Positions 35,317 through 47,470 are shown, counted from the first letter of the stretch. The stretch is 64,000 nt of DNA from Siphonodentalium dalli (GCA_032622095.1 CP136065.1:110587195-110651194); one strand, 5' to 3'. Notes: a model not told the origin generated them from the sequence alone. Program-made: numbers and translations.

Positions 35317-36635
35317 TTAAGTTGCTGATCACTAGTTGTCAAAAATATGTACGTGAAGTTGTGATGATGGGATTTGTGTGCAAAGACGAAACCATGAACT
35401 GGGTGGTTTCCATATTAGACATGTTCCGCCTCCCGATGGTCATTAGTAACCTTCAATCACACGACGAAGGCACTGTTCCATTCCACACCCGTTTTCCGAT
35501 TTCTCGACAAAGTTTGTTCTTATTCAAGCACCGAACGTAACTAGGTTTTTCAATAGATACCGCACTGAAATCTTTAAGTATATTTGAGATCTATTTTAAA
35601 ATGTATTATGACGTTACTATTGAATTACTTTTCATCAAAAAGCATGGTACGCAAATTAAGACTCTGCTCTACATGCATACATATCATGCATATTACTTCT
35701 CAAGTTTTCCAATTCTATCTTTTCAATATAAGTACCAAAATAATTTCAAATAAATTTAAGTACACATAATATAATAATATAGAATTAAACTTATTGAAAA
35801 ACATAAAACCTCAAGGCTTGAATGTTCGTTATCATTGGAGTGATTTGTTGATTTAAGCAATAGTAAACTGAAATATGCATATACAACTAAAACCGACATC
35901 CCATGATGTATCTCTTAACGGGGTACTTAAGTACATAACACACTTTTTCAGATCGATATTATGATCAGAAGACATATTTTGGCACAGTGAACCATAAAAT
36001 ACAGTCTATCTATCGTTGTTTCTCCAGTTAACGAACATTGACAATTGCGATATTGTCGTCGCAATTGTGACACAACATTTCGTATCTACACATATCTTAT
36101 CCAAGTCTACTTATATGGACATACATGTATGTGATTTTATTGGAGACACTGTGTCAAAATTGGGGCCACCAATAACATAATCATATATATTTCAGCTGCG
36201 CTTAACTTAATTGTTTGTCTGGGAGTTTCTGCCGGAAAATTCCAACCCAAGAGGTGCAACTCGAAGCTAGCACTTGTTGGACTTTTCTGGACTGGCCAGT
36301 CGATATTCATGTAGTGATACACAAAGAGGCACATCACCGAAAATATAAGGCGGTGGTGCACATACGACTTGTAGTTGTTAGTAAATTCCCACGTATACAC
36401 AATTTCATCACAGCATATAACATACAGCCCCCAGCCCAAAATACAATTTTGTTACTTGCGGGGTCGATTAAAAGTCGCTAAATGTTAATAACAATAACTT
36501 ATTTGATTCAGACTGAGTCTATAAGTTCAATGGCGTGACATTTCGAAGACATAGTTATGTTTAAACTGGTCGAAAGGAACATATTATTACTGTACGATTC
36601 CTGTTCAACGTCGCAACTGGTGATTGTCGTCGTAC
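35317..36635. other. Spacer between the inverted repeats, no gene seen
   Basis: Open frames of 60-100 codons on both strands lack any motif. Confidence 0.45.
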
Positions 36636-37060
36636 ACAACTAGGCGTACATACTGACGAGTGGGGTGTCCAAATAGATAGTCTACACCCGAGCCAAGGTA
36701 ATGTCAATATATGTTGCACAAATAACGGCCTTTCCGTTGAAATTTTGTGGAATTTCCGACAGATGCTGTATGTGTTAAAATGACATTTGAAGAGGGAATT
36801 TTTGGGGAAAAAAATAATTCTGAAGTGATCAAAGGCGTTTTTATCTATAAAAATGTGTACTTCGCTCAAATGGAGCCCGCTTGCGACCGGCAAATGTGTA
36901 TGTACAATATATACTTTCGTTTATAGCTGTGGGGAAACCGTCTGCCGGTCTGAAAACTGTTTTTATGGTGTTGTTTTGATATAGTATTTATGTTCTAAAA
37001 TAGAATTGTTCGTCTTGGCGAAAGCGACTTCCGATTATATGTTTGTACGGTTTATCAACT
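36636..37060 (-). repeat. Uninterrupted inverted copy of repeat A+B
   Basis: This is the intact counterpart of parts A and B. At about 36926-36935 the text passes directly from the B match into the A match (TATAGCTGTGGGGAAACCG), which dates the 4.7-kb block on the other side as a later insertion. Confidence 0.75.
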
Positions 37061-37938
37061 GTGAGTATATGGTGTGCAGTCTGTTCGTTATACGTGTACC
37101 CTAACATACCATTATTGATATTTTCTTTTCTTTTGTGTTGTTATGCACACAAGTTCAATTCTGAAGATTTTGTTGTATTTCAGTTGATTATTTGAATTAC
37201 GTTTGTTTCTGGCAGAGCAGCATTTACTTATCAAATTCGTTGTATCATTTGAATAAGTAAAATGTCGAGAAGATAGTTAGTGGATCCCTTCGCTTTTATT
37301 TAGGACTTGGTTATGAGTCGTGGTGACTACAGATGCATCCCAAGATATCGATTGCGGCAAGTTATTTTATATTTGATGACAATGTCGGCTGAACAATGTT
37401 TAATTGTAGGCATTTATGATTGGAAAACACTCTGAAATCAGAGTTTAAAAAAAACAAACTAGGCATATATATTCTTAAAGTTTGTACGTTGTGGCATGTT
37501 TACACTTTGATATATATAATTAAGAAGACGATTCGTAAAAACATACCCAGTTGTCCAATATTTAGCAAAATGAAAATCTCGAAAAATCGGGAATTTTTGG
37601 GTAGGGGGGAACATTACGTAGCATCTCCACTAAACTGATAATAATTTCACATTTGGGTCTTAATACGTCTTATATCATAACCTTTTGTCAGTTTTCGAAA
37701 GTGCAGTCAAAATCCTCGCCTATTTTGTTTAGAAGTTATCGCATGTTATGTGCGGGCAAAATGTTTAAATTTGCGGTATTTTTGATAAGAAATTACGATT
37801 TATTTTTAGAAAAGAATATAATTTGCCTGAAATAAAACTACGCGTTTTAGCTCAACTGTACGAAGTATAGTTTTAGCTATTGCCATGGGTTGACATCCTT
37901 CATCCGTGTGTGCGACAACAATTTCCTTCGACACACCC
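37061..37938. other. Intergenic, no gene seen
   Basis: No supported coding region or repeat up to the edge of the large palindrome. Confidence 0.45.
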
Positions 37939-40517
37939 TACAGGCCGCATCCCTCATCCGATCTTCACCAAACTTCACATGTAACATCAGGGTGACCTAT
38001 AGATGGGAGCTATCTTTTTCAGAATTTCTATGAAAAGCATGGCCGCCAGCAGCCATCTTGGATTTCAAATTTGAATCCATCGGCACATCCTACAGTCCGT
38101 ATTTATGGCACGATTGCGATCACCTGTAGATGGGAGCTATCGAATTTGAACGATTTTCGATGAAAAACATGGCCGCTGGCAGTCATTTTGGATTTTACTC
38201 TTTGCATGACTAAATTCTTTGGCACAACCACACCCATCATCCTATCATCACCAAACTTCATGTGGATCTTCGAGGTGACCTCTATTTTGACCGATTTGTT
38301 TTGAAAAACATGGTGGCCAGCGGCCATCTTGGAATTTACTCTTTGTATGACTAAGTACATCGCCACACCATACACTGGCCTACAGGCCACATCTCTCATC
38401 CGATCGTCACCAAACTTCATATGGATATTCGGGGTGACCTCTAGATGGGAACCTCCTATTTTGACCGAAATTTGTTAAAAACAATGGCCGTCAGCAACCA
38501 TCTTAGATTTCAAATTTGAATCCATCGACACATCCCGCAGCTCGCATTTATTGGAGAATTGAGTTGAAAATTTACAGGTATGTTTAGAATCACCTCTAGA
38601 TGGGAGCTATCAAATTCGAGAAATCTTGGATTTTACTCTTTGCATCGGGGGGGGGGGGGGGGTTCGGAAAAAATTTCCAGGCACGTATGATGGGGTGGGT
38701 GGGTGTCTCTCGGGTCCGAAAAGCAGTTTTTTCCTTGTGCCAATTCTTTTTTACATTTCTGCTATTGAGTCTTATTTTGATGTGTTTTGTACAGAAACAC
38801 GTCATATATAGTTAATAGCAATGCTATACTATATATAGAGGTTATCAGAAGTTGGATCAGTTGCACAATGGCCAACAATAACCCAAATTCAACTTGACAG
38901 AACAAGAAACTGCGCTATTGGAAAAATAAAATTTAATCAGAATTCCATCTACTGATACAACAAAATAAGAATAACTATGCAGAACTCAGCTGAAAATAAA
39001 GCAATAAAATGAAAGCACACTTGACCATATGTGCCATGGAAATAAAGATATAATAAATAATGGAATAAAATAGACTTTTGACAATGTAAAACATAAAATC
39101 TTAACATATAAATTGAAGGCCAGCCGGGCCAGCTTGAACAATTTCAAATTGTTTTCAAAGTTAATGTTGATCAGCTTGCAATGTTAATCACAGTAACAAA
39201 GATTTTATCGTCACTGATATCGTGAGCAAAAAAGAAGTGAGATTGGGCTATCCATCCATATGTTATCCCAATTATTACGAAGCCTATTACTTCAGGCAGT
39301 GGATACCAGCCTGCCATTACACGCTATAACATGTTTCCTCAGTTCTGGTTTCTGAGATGCCCCAAGAAGAGTCATGCGGGTATATCATGGTTATGTTTGG
39401 TATTAGCATTATTGTTCAAATTGGGATGAACAGTTGTATTTCCACATGTTTTGATAAACAATTTGATTCAAGCAATATATAACACACTGTATCACATAGC
39501 AAATATCAAAATATCAAATAATCTGAAATGTGTTGTACCATGTAGTCTGTAGAATACTCAAATGTGATTATGTGACTAGATCATGTGACTATATATTATG
39601 AAACTGAATGTTAATAAAAACTTTGGCACTCTGCTTATCCCTAGAAATGTGATTATGTAGACACATTTCTTGACTAATGACACTTATATGATAAATTCAA
39701 ATATTATCGTTATCTTCATTATGTACTGTTCTATTAAAATCTCGCGCAATAAACTATGATAATGCAGAATAATCCTGTATAATCAGGGATAATCAGCTAT
39801 TTGGGTTGGTTAATTGATAATTTTCTCAAATTTAGGGGGGGGGGGTGGGTGTCCAAAACTGACCGGAAAAAAATTCCTGAAACGGAAAAAAAGGGTGGGT
39901 GTCCAAAATTGCCTGGAAAAAAAGGCCGGAAACGGAAGAAATTGGGTGGGTGGGTCCCCCGAGGCCGAAAAAAATTTAAATGATCATACGTGCCTGAAAT
40001 TTTTTTCCGACCCCCCCCCCCTGTTTGCATGATTAAATCCTTTGGTGCAACCTACATACCACATCCCTCATCTGATCATTACCAAACTTCATATGGATCT
40101 CTATAGTTTACGTACCTTCTTCTTTATGATTCTATTCATTGCCCAACAAAAAATAACTCCTTCCCAAGTTGAGCTACTGTGTCACTGAAATTTCATTTAT
40201 TAAACTTGTAGACAAGAGATTGTGCAATACAAAAACTCTGGGAATATATTTTTAAACCTAATATGTGAATTAGATGTATTTTTTTAGTGAATTAAAATAT
40301 TTTCGGCAAATTTTGAGAAATAAAAAAAAGGTAAATAGGCTGTGGTATCTCTATGCCCCAGTAGATCGCTAATAACCTCCAATGTAATCAATGCCGCTGG
40401 AAAATAATCAGTCGCAATGTCTGCGCTCTCCGGTGGCACCTACATCCGCCACATCCTTGTCCTTCAATGTAAATAACACATATATAGAGTCCCCAGTTTA
40501 TAGTGGAATTTACAAAA
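37939..40517. repeat. Left arm of a large palindrome
   Basis: The arm begins TACAGGCCGCATCCCTCATC and ends TAGTGGAATTTACAAAA at the central spacer. It pairs base for base with 40550-45358 read inversely, apart from the 2.24-kb TTAA element in the other arm and small indels (for example 13 bp near 39105). Contents, outside to centre: 164-bp-type repeats (37940-38645), the poly-G transposon (38646-40021), more 164-bp-type repeat to about 40190, and the dispersed repeat also found at 17.4 kb. Confidence 0.9.
38646..40021. mobile_element. Transposon with poly-G/poly-C termini, unclassified
   Basis: The left end is a run of about 16 G followed by TTCGGAAAAAATTTCCAGGC and ACGTATGAT. The right end is the inverse: ATCATACGTGCCTGAAATTT, TTTTCCGA, then about 11 C. 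TTTGCAT occurs just outside both ends (38639-38645 and 40024-40030), and a related unbroken 164-bp unit shows that this was one site, so there is a 7-bp or slightly longer target duplication. Subterminal repeats of GGGTGGGTGTCC type lie inside each end. The 1.38-kb interior has no credible open frame. A mirrored copy lies in the right arm (about 41046-44653). I cannot assign a superfamily. Confidence 0.7.
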
Positions 40518-40549
40518 CGAGCACAGTAAATTAGGTCTGGGCCGAGCCT
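40518..40549. repeat. Spacer at the centre of the palindrome
   Basis: The 32-bp spacer contains CAGTAAATTAGGTCTGGGCC. The same 32 bp recurs at the outer end of the right arm (45360-45391), where it is one half of a hairpin. Confidence 0.85.
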
Positions 40550-42740
40550 TTTTGTAAATTCCACTATAAACTGGGGACTCTATATATGTGTTATTTACAT
40601 TGAAGGACAAGGATGTGGCGGATGTAGGTGCCACCGGAGAGCGCAGACATTGCGACTGATTATTTTCCAGCGGCATTAATTACATTGGAGGTTATTAGCG
40701 ATCTACTGGGGCATAGAGATACCACAGCCTATTTACCTTTTTTTTATTTCTCAAAATTTGCCGAAAATATTTTAATTCACTAAAAAAATACATCTAATTC
40801 ACATATTAGGTTTAAAAATATATTCCCAGAGTTTTTGTATTGCACAATCTCTTGTCTACAAGTTTAATAAATGAAATTTCAGTGACACAGTAGCTCAACT
40901 TGGGAAGGAGTTATTTTTTGTTGGGCAATGAATAGAATCATAAAGAAGAAGGTACGTAAACTATAGAGATCCATATGAAGTTTGGTAATGATCAGATGAG
41001 GGATGTGGTATGTAGGTTGCACCAAAAGGATTTAATCATGCAAACAGGGGGGGGGGGGGGGTCGGAAAAAAATTTCAGGCACGTATGATCATTTAAAAAA
41101 AATTCGGCCTCGGGGGACCCACCCACCCAATTTCTTCCGTTTCCGGCCTTTTTTTCCAGGCAATTTTGGACACCCACCCTTTTTTTCCGTTTCAGGAATT
41201 TTTTCCGGTCAGTTTTGGACACCCACCCCCCCCCTAAATTTGAGAAAATTATCAATTGACCAACCCAAATAGCTGATTATCCCTGATTATACAGGATTAT
41301 TCTGCATTATCATAGTTTATTGCGCGAGATTTTAATAGAACAGTACATAATGAAGATAACGATAATATTTGAATTTATCATATAAGTGTCATTAGTCAAG
41401 AAATGTGTCTACATAATCACATTTCTAGGGATAAGCAGAGTGCCAAAGTTTTTATTAACCCTTTGAACCCTGGCTCCCCACAACGATCGACGCCCTGACC
41501 CTGGGCTCCCAGGGGTATTTTGACTTATTCTAGACTGTGTTCAGTCATATGGTATGTACATGTATGCATTCTCTTCTACCATATTGTTTACACCATTGGA
41601 AAGATTATTAAATTCTGAATTCAGCACATCACAATCTATTTCAATATCTTAAATCCAGAAAAAGTTATAAACAAGAAATTATGGCTTTGAAATCCATGTA
41701 AAAAATGACGACCGTGCAGTCACGACCTGCACTACTCAGACTAAATAATATGTTTTGACTTATATGAACGTCACGATTTAATTAACTATAAATATTTCTT
41801 ACGTACACGAAGTTGGTTGCTTGTGGTAGGGGGGTTGGGTCTGTACCTCAAAGTTATCATATTGTACCCATACATGTATCTTCCAGCCTTTCGATCGTGG
41901 CTCCCTGTAGCCATTTTTTGACTGGCACGTATATGCCCATTCTCAATTTGGATGAAATATTAGTTGTACTCGCCTCCACAACCCTTGGCCTTGGTTGGAA
42001 ATTGGGGTTATTATGAGTGATAACTTGGGTTTACCCCCTCATAATTTGGGTTGTTTGTTTGTTTCAAATCACAACCCAAATCATTAGAAAATAAGTAAGG
42101 AAGAACATTCAATTTCCAAGAACATGTTTTGTTTGTACCTGTACAAATTCTATAGTGATTTTATAGGTCGGGATTTGATCAGGTTGATTACAATTGCATG
42201 GAGCTACATTTATATCAGCGCGGACTCGGAGCCATGCACTATGAAACAACGTCAACCCAACCAAACCTAATGCGAACCATGCCAACATTATGCGTGCTTT
42301 GTGTGCTATGTCGCGTCGCTGTCAAATCGTCAATAACTTTCGCGGGAAAATGCGCGTGCCAATATGACGTCGCTTTGGATACAACATATGACGTAACCTA
42401 ACAGTTTACGTGAACATGCTTCTACTAATTTACTAAACTAAACACTGAACTAAAGAAAAGTTTATTTAGTTATATAATAAACGTTCAAGATATTTACGAT
42501 ATGAATTATGTTGTTTTCGCGAGGTGGCTAAGGGAAATTTGCAGTTTTACGTAAATTTCCGCCATTTCCCGAATGTCCCGAATGGCATAGCAACCCGAGT
42601 CCGGTCGACAATATTTATGATTTAAGTAATGATTATTGTTCAAAGAATAAAGCATGTAATGCCTTAAGGCAATGCATACTGTTATGTTGGCTATATGAAA
42701 AGTAACATTTTGTAGTTTTAATTTAATTGCAATGACGTTT

Positions 42741-42800
42741 CAAGATGGCGGCCCCTCAAATCCAAGATGGCGGTGCCCCTAATTCAAGATGGCGGCGCCC
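42741..42800 (+). promoter_or_regulatory. Three YY1-like sites in tandem
   Basis: CAAGATGGCGG occurs at 42741, 42763 and 42784 (the second with T after GCGG), and a related AATATGGCGGCG lies near 43390. The core AAGATGGCGGC is the known binding site of the zinc-finger factor YY1. This is sequence resemblance only; no adjacent gene is visible. Confidence 0.4.
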
Positions 42801-42823
42801 ATGTTCGAAAGCGAACTTAGTAC

Positions 42824-42892
42824 AAGGACGACCTGCGCATATGTTGCTGCGCAACATATGCGCGGCTGAGCTGCGCCCAGCTGGTCGTCCTT
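42824..42892. repeat. Cruciform-capable nested palindrome
   Basis: An outer pair AAGGACGACC / GGTCGTCCTT encloses an inner pair GCGCATATGTTGC / GCAACATATGCGC and a CAGCTG-type pair (AGCTGCGCCCAGCT). It lies inside the 2.24-kb TTAA element. Confidence 0.75.
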
Positions 42893-45359
42893 AAAAAATT
42901 GAAAACTTATTAGATATATATTATAGAAACTGCCAAAAAATGTTACGTAACGTCACAATCCCAACGTAAATACATGACGTCATATGGGTTTTAGCCAAAA
43001 CAAGCTATGGGTGTTCTCTGAATACCCCACCAATAACTAAAATGCTCGACATTGTGCGGTCTATTGGCTTTTGCCATCTTAAAGACACGATTCTGAACTT
43101 TATTCTCGTGTCAATCTATATAGCGTGTACCATTGCACAAAACAGTTATGATTTAATGAACTCAGAAGTTTGTATATTCTTGAACAAAACTCGTATGACA
43201 TGTGTTTACATCCAACATTCGTTAGCGCGAATTATATAATTTAGCGGGAATTTCTTCACACATTGGAAGTTATAAATACCACAAGAATACTTCACTAAAG
43301 TTTCTACCTATAAATATATATTTTTAGATCTCTTATGAGCCATATAAGGCGATATGACCTAACGCGAAACGAGAGGTCGCGAGAAGCAATATGGCGGCGC
43401 CGTAATTGCAGAAATGTGATAAAATGGAGACTGTATCCGGTTTTTAATCGGCTTATACTTCGTTATGCCAAACACAACCTCGATAATTTTTGGGCAGCTA
43501 AAACAGTTATAATATTAATTTTATGCAACACTATTTTATTTTTCCTAACATTGAGTATATATCGAAATATAAAAAATAAAGTGCAACACTGCGACGCCGA
43601 CGGTAGAACGAGATTACGTCATGGCCGGAAAACCGGCCAGTCGCGTATATATGCAATTACGTTCTGGCCGGAATACCGGCCAGTCGGGTTCAAAGGGTTA
43701 ACATTCAGTTTCATAATATATAGTCACATGATCTAGTCACATAATCACATTTGAGTATTCTACAGACTACATGGTACAACACATTTCAGATTATTTGATA
43801 TTTTGATATTTGCTATGTGATACAGTGTGTTATATATTGCTTGAATCAAATTGTTTATCAAAACATGTGGAAATACAACTGTTCATCCCAATTTGAAGAA
43901 TAATGCTAATACCAAACATAACCATGATATACCCGCATGACTCTTCTTGGGGCATCTCAGAAACCAGAACTGAGGAAACATGTTATAGCGTGTAATGGCA
44001 GGCTGGTATCCACTGCCTGAAGTAATAGGCTTCGTAATAATTGGGATAACATATGGATGGATAGCCCAATCTCACTTCTTTTTTGCTCACGATATCAGTG
44101 ACGATAAAATCTTTGTTACTGTGATTAACATTGCAAGCTGATCAACATTAACTTTGAAAACAATTTGAAATTGTTCAAGCTGGCCCGGCTGGCCTTCAGA
44201 TTTTATGTTTTACATTGTCAAAAGTCTATTTTATTCCATTATTTATTATATCTTTATTTCCATGGCACATATGGTCAAGTGTGCTTTCATTTTATTGCTT
44301 TATTTTCAGCTGAGTTCTGCATAGTTATTCTTATTTTGTTGTATCAGTAGATGGAATTCTGATTAAATTTTATTTTTCCAATAGCGCAGTTTCTTGTTCT
44401 GTCAAGTTGAATTTGGGTTATTGTTGGCCATTGTGCAACTGATCCAACTTCTGATAACCTCTATATATAGTATAGCATTGCTATTAACTATATATGACGT
44501 GTTTCTGTACAAAACACATCAAAACAAGACTCAATAGCAGAAATGTAAAAAAGAATTGGCACAAGGAAAAAACTGCTTTTCGGACCCGAGAGACACCCAC
44601 CCACCCCATCATACGTGCCTGGAAATTTTTTCCGAACCCCCCCCCCCCCCGATTCAAAGAGTAAAATCCAAGATTTCTCGAATTTGATAGCTCCCATCTA
44701 GAGGTGATTCTAAACATACCTGTAAATTTTCAACTCAATTCTCCAATAAATGCGAGCTGCGGGATGTGTCGATGGATTCAAATTTGAAATCTAAGATGGT
44801 TGCTGACGGCCATTGTTTTTAACAAATTTCGGTCAAAATAGGAGGTTCCCATCTAGAGGTCACCCCGAATATCCATATGAAGTTTGGTGACGATCGGATG
44901 AGAGATGTGGCCTGTAGGCCAGTGTATGGTGTTGCGATGTACTTAGTCATACAAAGAGTAAATTCCAAGATGGCCGCTGGCCACCATGTTTTTCAAAACA
45001 AATCGGTCAAAATAGAGGTCACCTCGAAGATCCATATGAAGTTTGGTGATGATAGGATGATGGGTGTGGTTGTGCCAAAGAATTTAGTCATGCAAAGAGT
45101 AAAATCCAAAATGACTGCCAGCGGCCATGTTTTTCATCGAAAATCGTTCAAATTCGATAGCTCCCATCTACAGGTGATCGCAATCGTGCCATAAATACGG
45201 ACTGTAGGATGTGCCGATGGATTCAAATTTGAAATCCAAGATGGCTGCTGGCGGCCATGCTTTTCATAGAAATTCTGAAAAAGATAGCTCCCATCTATAG
45301 GTCACCCTGATGTTACATGTGAAGTTTGGTGAAGATCGGATGAGGGATGCGGCCTGTAA

Positions 45360-45453
45360 CGAGCACAGTAAATTAGGTCTGGGCCGAGCCTTTGGCGAGG
45401 TCCAGACCTAATTTACTGGATGAGTTTTGTAAATTCCGCTATAAACTGGGGAC
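45360..45453. repeat. Hairpin at the outer border of the right palindrome arm
   Basis: 45366-45382 and 45402-45418 are perfect 17-bp complements (CAGTAAATTAGGTCTGG) with a 19-nt loop. Directly after it, TTTTGTAAATTCCGCTATAA and ACTGGGGAC repeat the start of the right arm (40549-40577). The border therefore reproduces the central spacer and the first ~30 bp of an arm. Confidence 0.8.
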
Positions 45454-45774
45454 GAGTTGTAGATTATATTTATTACATGATACAAAACATACTTAAATCA
45501 ACAAATGCGACGCGAAACTAACATTGGCTTCTAAAATGAATGCGATGACGTTTCACGTAACTATATGCGTTGTTTGCCCGCGCAAAGAAATAGTCCCAGA
45601 TAAATAAAGACGCTTTGGCGTATTTAATGGCGTATATTTAATGACATAACTTTTCAAACTCATCATAGTTTGTTGGAAAAATATTGGAAGCCATAGTATT
45701 TTGAGACGTAGCGTACGGAATGTAAACATATGACACACCGGAAGTCAAAGGTCACCTGGCACTATTTTCTGTTA

Positions 45775-46276
45775 TTAAAGGCACGTGCGGCCTTAATTGT
45801 CGAAAATATTCATATTTGTTCCAAACACCGTAAACAGAAAAACATTAAAACGCATACAGTTCCGTTCATATATACCATGACCATCGCGTAAACAGCATGT
45901 TATCATAAAGACCTACTATATTTTACCTAAGCAAGAGCCTGATTGTGTTACAGAAGACAGCACATTGCTACTGGCTAATCACACACAAATGGCATAAACG
46001 CTCTTTATTAGTTCCATATCAGGTATTCACCAACAAAGAACGCTCTTTGTGTTTACCATCATAATATAAACAAACACCAGAAAAGTAACTTTTTATGCTT
46101 TTGTTTACATAACAATGGTAAAACATATGACCATAACATACTGTTTATGCGATATTTCTTATTTGTATACGGACAAAGTCTATCTACATTTTGATGTTCT
46201 TTCTGTTTGTGGCGGTTTTTGACGGGTGGAGATATTTTCACAGGATACCCACCGCCAAGGCCAACCGTGTCTTTAA
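45775..46276 (+). mobile_element. TTAA MITE family M1, copy 1
   Basis: Begins TTAAAGGCACGTGCGGCCTT; the right end reads inwards TTAAAGACACGGTTGGCCTT. It is about 500 bp and non-coding. Copies 2 (55024-55521) and 3 (59700-60200) are collinear, copy 3 being almost identical. Two direct CGCTCTTT words lie in the middle (about 45999 and 46041). TTAA ends fit a piggyBac or Kolobok source. Confidence 0.88.
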
Positions 46277-47470
46277 ACGAACGTTTAATATCACAATTTA
46301 TTGAATGGGTTTATTGAATGGAATAAGGGTAGGATCATGTAATAAAAGACTGTAATAAAGTCTCGTAATTTGATTTCTGAATACTTATTATTTAACGACA
46401 AGTCCATTTAGCCAGCTGTTGGTTTATGCTTATTTACACGTACGTGAAGTGTCTATGCCCGCTGTTTGTAACATATACAGTGATGTGATACGATAATGAT
46501 ACATTCGCTTCGGTCTCTAGGCTCTCAAGAAAATATATAATTTGCTCACCATTAAAGATGCAGGTTAAATTAACAACAATAAAATAGCACTGTAGCTCCT
46601 ATTCAAGACAGGTTTCAATTATATTAAAAACACGCAGAAGAAAAATATCTGGTGTTTTCATTTAACAAATAGATAGGTTTTCAATCAAATCGGCTGTAAT
46701 GTTCAAAAGATAACCCAGTTCATAGACAATTATTTATAGAAAATATATGGATAAATATGAAGTTTGTTTATAACAGTATATATAAATACACTTGGTATTG
46801 CTCCCGATCATCCCGAAATGAATGCGTCCATAAACTTATGAACTTCATTGAGTTAATGTGGTTCATAGATTTCTGAACATATTGACTCCGGAATTCACCG
46901 GGCATTGTCGGACATGAGAGAGATTGTTTATTCCTCCGCGTAATGGAGACCTAGTATACAATTACACAATAAAAAGACAATAAGATTAACATGGCGTTAC
47001 ATATATGTCACCAGAACAGACAATATTGCAGTTTATGTCCCCACGTTGCCTAAATTCATACGAATGAGAAACAGTCTACAAAAATATCTGATATTATCGT
47101 TTCATCATGCTTTCGGATAAAGAAGCTATTACTCTATTTTATGTATACATGTACAAATAACCACATTACTGTAATATGTATATACATGTATATATAACAA
47201 CATGTATGGCAGATGAAATTTCACATTAAATATGTTTTCACACTATAATTTGTGACATGTTCATCAATTTCAATGTCTCTGAGAATATATAATAAAACTT
47301 CGCAGTATGTTGACATTACATATGTTATACAGATCACTGATTTTATCATTTCATTGTGATACTGATATACTATGATATATATACAGTACTACTATACTTA
47401 TAATGTACGTTTAATCTAGTGTTTCCCTAGCAATCTAGACCTATATGGCTGCATTAAAGATCATCATTAT
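46277..47470. other. Intergenic, no gene seen
   Basis: Contains the mutated relative of the 26.3-kb hairpin at about 46825-46890 and several TACATGTA words near 47150-47200. Confidence 0.5.

Larger units (their letters stand above)
41459..43697. mobile_element. piggyBac-like TTAA element present in only one palindrome arm
   Basis: The ends are CCCTTTGAACCCTGGCTCCC and, inwards from the right, CCCTTTGAACCCGACTGGCC. TTAA lies on both sides (41455-41458 and 43698-43701); the opposite arm has a single TTAA at the matching place (39611-39614). The right subterminal part carries CTGGCCGGAATACCGGCCAG and a second GGCCGG..CCGGCC palindrome, like the element at 33598-34719. An open frame of 133 codons at 43335-43736 (+) runs out of the element and has no recognised domain. 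No transposase is legible, so it is probably non-autonomous. Confidence 0.85.
40550..45358. repeat. Right arm of the large palindrome, carrying a TTAA insertion
   Basis: This is the inverse of 37939-40517. Positions pair with a constant sum of about 81067 up to 41458 and about 83312 after 43702; the jump of 2243 equals the inserted element plus its 4-bp duplication. Differences between the arms are few and mostly length changes in homopolymers. Confidence 0.9.

Noticed and set aside
35102-35540. Pair of plus-strand frames as a gene
   Set aside because: The first is part of inverted repeat B, and the second has no motif.
38103-38420. A 105-codon frame duplicated exactly at 44877-45194
   Set aside because: Identity is explained by the palindrome, and the frame is a translation of the 164-bp-type repeat with no coding signature.
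39797-40032. Open frames of 60-77 codons rich in G, K, P and F beside the poly-G tracts (and mirrored ones at 41 and 44.5 kb)
   Set aside because: They arise from homopolymers and GGGTGGG repeats, occur on both strands and mirror each other in the palindrome.
43335-43736. 133-codon open frame at the right end of the 2.24-kb TTAA element as a gene
   Set aside because: It runs through the palindromes and the element end into the flanking arm, so it is unlikely to be an element or host protein. No domain recognised.
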